Below, piece by piece: positions 60,553 through 64,000 of a stretch of DNA of 64,000 bases (position 1 is the first letter of the stretch; each line of letters opens with the position of its first letter). The stretch is from Streptomyces longispororuber (lineage in GTDB: Bacteria; Actinomycetota; Actinomycetes; Streptomycetales; Streptomycetaceae). The DNA lies in contig NZ_BNBT01000016.1 in NCBI RefSeq assembly GCF_014656095.1, positions 23,396-87,395 on the forward strand, in the 5' to 3' direction. A model generated the notes under the pieces. That model worked only from the letters and a program-made list of their open reading frames with translations, did not search any database and was not told where the DNA came from. Made by a program: the position numbers and the translations under genes.

Positions 60553-63048
60553 TCAGCGGCCGGCGCTGTCCACGACCGCCGCCCATTCGTCGAGCAGTGC
60601 CTGCGCCGAGGCCTCGTCGGGACCCTCGGCCCACAGGTGGGTGACCGCTTCCGCCGGGTCGGGAAGCACCAGCACCCAGCGCCCGTCCGCCTCCACGACC
60701 CGTACGCCGTCGGTGGTGTCCACGGACCGGTCGCCCGCGGCCTCCACGACGCTGCGCATGACGAGGCCCTTGACGGCCCACGGCGTGGCGAGGTCCCTGC
60801 GCTGCACGTGGGCGCGCGGGATCCGGGCGTCGATCTGGCTGAGCGTGAGCTGCGTGCGCGCCACGAGCCCGATGAGCCGTACGAACGCGGCCGTGCCGTC
60901 GAAGACGCTGCTGAACTCCGGCACGATGAAGCCGCCGCGCCCGTCGCCGCCGAAGATCGTCGAGTCGCCGCGTCCGACCCGGGTCAGGTCGTCCGGCGAC
61001 GTGGTCGTCCAGTCGACCTGCGTGCCGTGGTACGCGGCGACCTGCTCGGCGATCCGCGTCGTCGTCACGGGCAGCGCCACGCGACCGCTGCGCCGCTCGG
61101 CCGCCACCAGGTCGAGCATGACCAGCAGCGCCCGGTCGTCCTCGACGATGCGGCCCTTCTCGTCCACCAGGGAGAGCCGCTCGCCCACGGGGTCGAAGCG
61201 CACGCCGAAGGCCGCGCGGGCCGAGGCCACGATCTCGCCGAGCCGCATCAGCCCCGCTCTGCGGGCGTCGGCGGACTCGGTGGGCCGCGACTCGTCGAGG
61301 CCCGGGTTGATCGTCAGCGCGTCGACTCCGAGCTTGCCGAGCAGGCTGGGCAGCACGAGCCCGGCGCTGCCGTTCGACGCGTCGACGACGACCTTCAGCC
61401 CGGACTCGGCGATGCCGGACGTGTCGACGTTCCGCAGCAGCGACCCGGTGTACGAGTCGAAGACGCTGGACGGGAAGTGCAGGTCACCGATCTCTCCGGG
61501 GAAGGCGCGCCGGTACTCCTGGCGCGCGTACACCCGGTCGAGCTTGCGCTGGCTGGCCTGCGAAAGGTCCGCTCCCTGCCCGTCGAAGAACATGATGTCG
61601 ACGGAGTCCGGCACCCCGGGCGTCGTACGGATCATGATGCCGCCGGCGCTGCCCCGTGCCGTCTGCTGCCGGGCCACCGGCAGCGGCACGTTCTCCAGGT
61701 CCCGTACGTCGATGGCGCTGGCCTGCAGCGCGGAGATCACGGCCCGCTTGAGCGCCCGGGCGCCACGGGAGTGGTCACGCGCGGTGGTGACCGTCGAACC
61801 CTTCTTCAGGGTCGTGGCATAGGCGCCGGCGAGGCGTACCGCGAGCTCCGGGGTGATCTCCACGTTCAGGATGCCGGAGACCCCGCGCGCGCCGAAGAGG
61901 TGCGCCTGGCCGCGGGACTCCCAGATGACGGAGGTGTTGACGAAGGCGCCGGCTTCGACCGTCTTGAACGGGTAGACCCGTACGTTTCCCTGGACGATCG
62001 ATTCCTCACCGATGAGGCATTCGTCGCCGATGACGGCGCCGTCCTCAATCCGCGCCGCCCGCATGATGTCCGTGTTCTTGCCGACGACACAGCCGCGGAG
62101 ATTGCTGTGCTGTCCGATGTACACGTTGTCGTGCACCACGGTCTTGTGCAGGAAGGCCCCGCTCTTGACCACCACGTTCGAGCCCACGACGGTGTGCTCA
62201 CGGATTTCCGCGTCGGCCTCGACCTTCGCGTAGTCACCGATGTAGAGCGGCCCGCGCAGCACGGCGTCCGGGTGCACCTCGGCGCCTTCGGCGACCCATA
62301 CGCCGGGCGAGATCTCGAAACCGTCGAGTTCGACGTCGACCTTGCCTTCGAGGACGTCGGCCTGTGCCTTGACATAGCTCTCGTGGGTGCCGACGTCCTC
62401 CCAGTAGCCCTCGGCGACATAGCCGTAGATCGGCTTGCCTTCCTTCATGAGCTGCGGGAAGACGTCCCCGGACCAGTCGACCGGCACATCGGGGTCGACG
62501 TAGTCGAAGACCTCGGGCTCCATGACGTAGATACCGGTGTTCACCGTGTCGGAGAAGACCTGGCCCCAGGTCGGCTTCTCCAGGAAGCGCTCGACCTTGC
62601 CTTCTTCGTCGACGATGGTGATACCGAATTCCAGCGGATTGGGGACGCGCGTCAGGCAGACGGTGACGAGTGCGCCCTTCTCCTTGTGGAAGTTGATCAG
62701 CTCGGTGAGGTCGAAGTCGGTCAGAGCGTCACCGGAGATGACCAGGAAGGCGTCGTCCTTCAGCGCCTCCTCGGCGTTCTTCACGCTGCCGGCGGTGCCG
62801 AGTGGCTTCTCCTCATTGGCATAGGTGAGCTCCATTCCGAGCTCTTCACCGTCGCCGAAGTAGTTCTTGACGAGAGACGCCAGGAACTGGACGGTCACTA
62901 CGGTCTCGGTGAGCCCATGCCTTTTCAGCAGGCGCAGCACGTGCTCCATGATCGGCCGGTTGGCGACCGGCAGGAGCGGCTTGGGCATGCTCGAGGTCAT
63001 GGGGCGCAGGCGTGTGCCCTCTCCCCCGGCCATCACGACGGCCTTCAT
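60553..63048 (-). CDS. Mannose-1-phosphate guanylyltransferase-like fusion protein
   Basis: This 831-residue protein has three parts. A nucleotidyltransferase spans about 1-235 ([52 protein letters not shown]). A left-handed beta-helix of hexapeptide repeats spans about 245-365. A phosphomannomutase-like domain spans about 380-825. The mutase domain has [15 protein letters not shown] where TASHNP should carry the phosphoserine, so mutase activity is doubtful. The family supplies GDP-mannose or a related sugar nucleotide for glycans. It is followed by the 16-bp terminator and preceded, 114 bases away, by the phosphatidyltransferase gene. ATG 63048. Confidence 0.9.
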   Translation of the reverse strand: MKAVVMAGGEGTRLRPMTSSMPKPLLPVANRPIMEHVLRLLKRHGLTETVVTVQFLASLVKNYFGDGEELGMELTYANEEKPLGTAGSVKNAEEALKDDAFLVISGDALTDFDLTELINFHKEKGALVTVCLTRVPNPLEFGITIVDEEGKVERFLEKPTWGQVFSDTVNTGIYVMEPEVFDYVDPDVPVDWSGDVFPQLMKEGKPIYGYVAEGYWEDVGTHESYVKAQADVLEGKVDVELDGFEISPGVWVAEGAEVHPDAVLRGPLYIGDYAKVEADAEIREHTVVGSNVVVKSGAFLHKTVVHDNVYIGQHSNLRGCVVGKNTDIMRAARIEDGAVIGDECLIGEESIVQGNVRVYPFKTVEAGAFVNTSVIWESRGQAHLFGARGVSGILNVEITPELAVRLAGAYATTLKKGSTVTTARDHSRGARALKRAVISALQASAIDVRDLENVPLPVARQQTARGSAGGIMIRTTPGVPDSVDIMFFDGQGADLSQASQRKLDRVYARQEYRRAFPGEIGDLHFPSSVFDSYTGSLLRNVDTSGIAESGLKVVVDASNGSAGLVLPSLLGKLGVDALTINPGLDESRPTESADARRAGLMRLGEIVASARAAFGVRFDPVGERLSLVDEKGRIVEDDRALLVMLDLVAAERRSGRVALPVTTTRIAEQVAAYHGTQVDWTTTSPDDLTRVGRGDSTIFGGDGRGGFIVPEFSSVFDGTAAFVRLIGLVARTQLTLSQIDARIPRAHVQRRDLATPWAVKGLVMRSVVEAAGDRSVDTTDGVRVVEADGRWVLVLPDPAEAVTHLWAEGPDEASAQALLDEWAAVVDSAGR

Positions 63049-63162
63049 GTCGGTAGCGTCCTCCTCGATAGATGACGATCGAGCCGACCGAGCCCACCGG
63101 ATTTGGCCCGTTCCCTACTGTTCCGGGCCCGCAAACCGCTACGGCTGACGCAGGGGCGAGGC

Positions 63163-63771
63163 TCAATCGGCCATGGTGTCCGCCTTGACAAGCCGGCGGA
63201 CCTGAACCACATAGAGGACTCCTGCCCACCAATACAGGGTTGTACCCCATCCGGCGAACGCCCATCCGAAAATAGCAGCGAGTGTATGGATCCAGCCACT
63301 TCCGTCACTGAGGAGCAGCAACGGAAAGGCGTACATAAGGTTGAAGGTGGCGGCCTTCCCGAGGAAGTTCACCTGGGGCGGGGGATAGCCGTGCCGCCGG
63401 AGGATCCCGACCATCACGAGCAGGACCAGCTCGCGCAGGAGGAGTACGGCGGTCAGCCACAGCGGCAGAATCTCTCGCCAGGTCAGGCCGACCAGCGTCG
63501 ACAGAATGTAGAGCCGGTCCGCCGCGGGGTCGAGGATGCGGCCGAGGCTGCTGATCTGGTTCCACCGGCGCGCGAGCTTGCCGTCGAGGTAGTCGCTGAC
63601 GCCGCTCAGCGCCAGGACGAGCAGTGCCCAGCCGTCACTCTTCGGGCCCCCGAACTCGGGCCTGAGGATCAACCACAGGAAGAGCGGCACGCCGACGAGA
63701 CGCGCCATGCTGAGGATGTTGGGGATGGTGAGGACCCGGTCCGTCTGGACACGCGTCTCCTGGACCTCCAC
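63163..63771 (-). CDS. CDP-alcohol phosphatidyltransferase
   Basis: This 202-residue membrane enzyme has about four to six helices and the complete signature D-x2-DG-x2-AR-x8-G-x3-D-x3-D at DYLDGKLARRWNQISS then LGRILDPAADR. It transfers a phosphatidyl group from CDP-diacylglycerol. At this chromosomal position in streptomycetes, as I recall, the enzyme is the cardiolipin synthase of actinobacterial type, but the sequence alone also allows phosphatidylglycerophosphate synthase. GTG 63771 (VEVQETRVQTD) follows AGGAGG at eight bases; longer frames to 63921 run into the rRNA terminator. Confidence 0.9.
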   Translation of the reverse strand: MEVQETRVQTDRVLTIPNILSMARLVGVPLFLWLILRPEFGGPKSDGWALLVLALSGVSDYLDGKLARRWNQISSLGRILDPAADRLYILSTLVGLTWREILPLWLTAVLLLRELVLLVMVGILRRHGYPPPQVNFLGKAATFNLMYAFPLLLLSDGSGWIHTLAAIFGWAFAGWGTTLYWWAGVLYVVQVRRLVKADTMAD

Positions 63772-63867
63772 CCGGGGGCCTCCTGTGGGGAACGAGCGAA
63801 TGATGCCCCCTGACCCTACCGCCAGTTGTCGGGCGTCAGTGCGGGTGGGGTACCTGACGCGACAAAC

Positions 63868-63912
63868 AAAAAAGCCGTATTCCCGGAGTCTTTTCGACTC
63901 CGGGAACACGGC
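63868..63912 (-). terminator. rRNA operon terminator
   Basis: The stem GCCGT-a-TTCCCGGAGTC / GACTCCGGGAA-c-ACGGC with loop TTTTC is followed on the minus strand by TTTTTT (63873-63868). It is a classical intrinsic terminator, directly after the 5S rRNA. Confidence 0.95.
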
Positions 63913-63925
63913 TTTTCTCAATCTT

Positions 63926-64000
63926 AGTTCGGCGGCGTCCTACTCTCCCACAGGGTCCCCCCTGCAGTACCATCGGCGCTGTAAGGCTTAGCTTCCGGGT
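63926..64000 (-). rRNA. rrf: 5S ribosomal RNA, 3' part
   Basis: Read on the minus strand, the edge sequence ACCCGGAAGCTAAGCCTTAC followed by AGCGCCGATGGTACTGCAGG and ending GGGAGAGTAGGACGCCGCC is the 3' two-thirds of actinobacterial 5S rRNA. The 5' part and the rest of the rrn operon lie beyond the window. The terminator follows 13 bases after the 3' end. Confidence 0.97.

Noticed and set aside
63822..63921. Longer start for the phosphatidyltransferase (ATG 63921)
   Set aside because: It would begin inside the rRNA terminator; GTG 63771 has AGGAGG at the right distance and matches the family start.

Overview
This 64 kb window is a piece of a Streptomyces (or very close actinomycete) chromosome. 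Base composition is very GC-rich (estimated above 70%), codon third positions are almost always G or C, and many genes start with GTG. Recognisable actinobacterial markers include a mycothiol-dependent-type isomerase, a streptogrisin-type protease, the bfn-ftsR-garA-DUF881-sbp-DUF881 block and a single-gene gcvP with a glycine riboswitch. The right edge enters the 3' end of an rRNA operon on the minus strand (5S rRNA preceded by a strong terminator).

Layout. 1-1.3 kb: a decayed zone with the tail of a small protein gene, an integrase-like remnant and a multiply broken GNAT acetyltransferase. 1.3-8.5 kb: a coiled-coil protein, an MDMPI-type isomerase, a three-gene operon (HemK-like methyltransferase, CDGSH iron-sulfur protein, haem-oxygenase-fold redox protein), DUF5709, and a thioredoxin-reductase-like flavoprotein. 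8.8-17.7 kb: LysR, secreted S1 protease, a 601-residue ATP-grasp-like protein, cupin, LysR, TetR/MFS divergent pair, DUF2165. 17.8-24.5 kb: a 59-residue protein that is a paralogue of the gene fragment at the left edge, SnoaL-like protein, lnt, Gfo/Idh/MocA oxidoreductase, FAD monooxygenase with its divergent TetR and two clear operators, and a lipoprotein. 24.6-32.8 kb: TPR-like protein, ung, an oligopeptide-type binding protein, two SDRs including fabG, a HipA-like kinase coupled to DUF3037, Rieske protein, an isochorismatase-fold protein without catalytic residues, and a PNPOx-like protein. 33-40 kb: LysR with a divergent EamA exporter, a MocR regulator with a divergent PNPOx-like protein, two further EamA exporters, and a Clp-N protein. 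40.6-48.1 kb: PrmC-like methyltransferase, PadR, PhzF, CPBP protease, a glutamate-cysteine ligase-like enzyme, and small conserved proteins. 48.3-55.9 kb: gcvP and its riboswitch, PRC-barrel protein, a 1 kb C-rich gene-free stretch, dinB, MerR. 56-63.8 kb: bifunctional nuclease, ftsR, garA, a DUF881/sbp/DUF881 trio, a mannose-1-phosphate guanylyltransferase-like fusion, and a CDP-alcohol phosphatidyltransferase.

Most of the window looks like conserved chromosomal backbone rather than a mobile island or a secondary-metabolite cluster. I see no CRISPR array, no complete mobile element and no tRNA. The most distinctive feature is the number of short, degenerate tandem repeats in the gaps, often at gene 3' ends between convergent genes (8, 15, 18, about 28, 38 and 46 bp units). 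There is also a decamer array phased at the DNA helical repeat upstream of the PRC-barrel gene. Several regulator genes carry clear inverted-repeat operators. The protein-level candidates most worth following up are the HipA-like/DUF3037 pair, the ATP-grasp-like protein, the isochorismatase-fold protein lacking its triad, and the possible dual start of garA.
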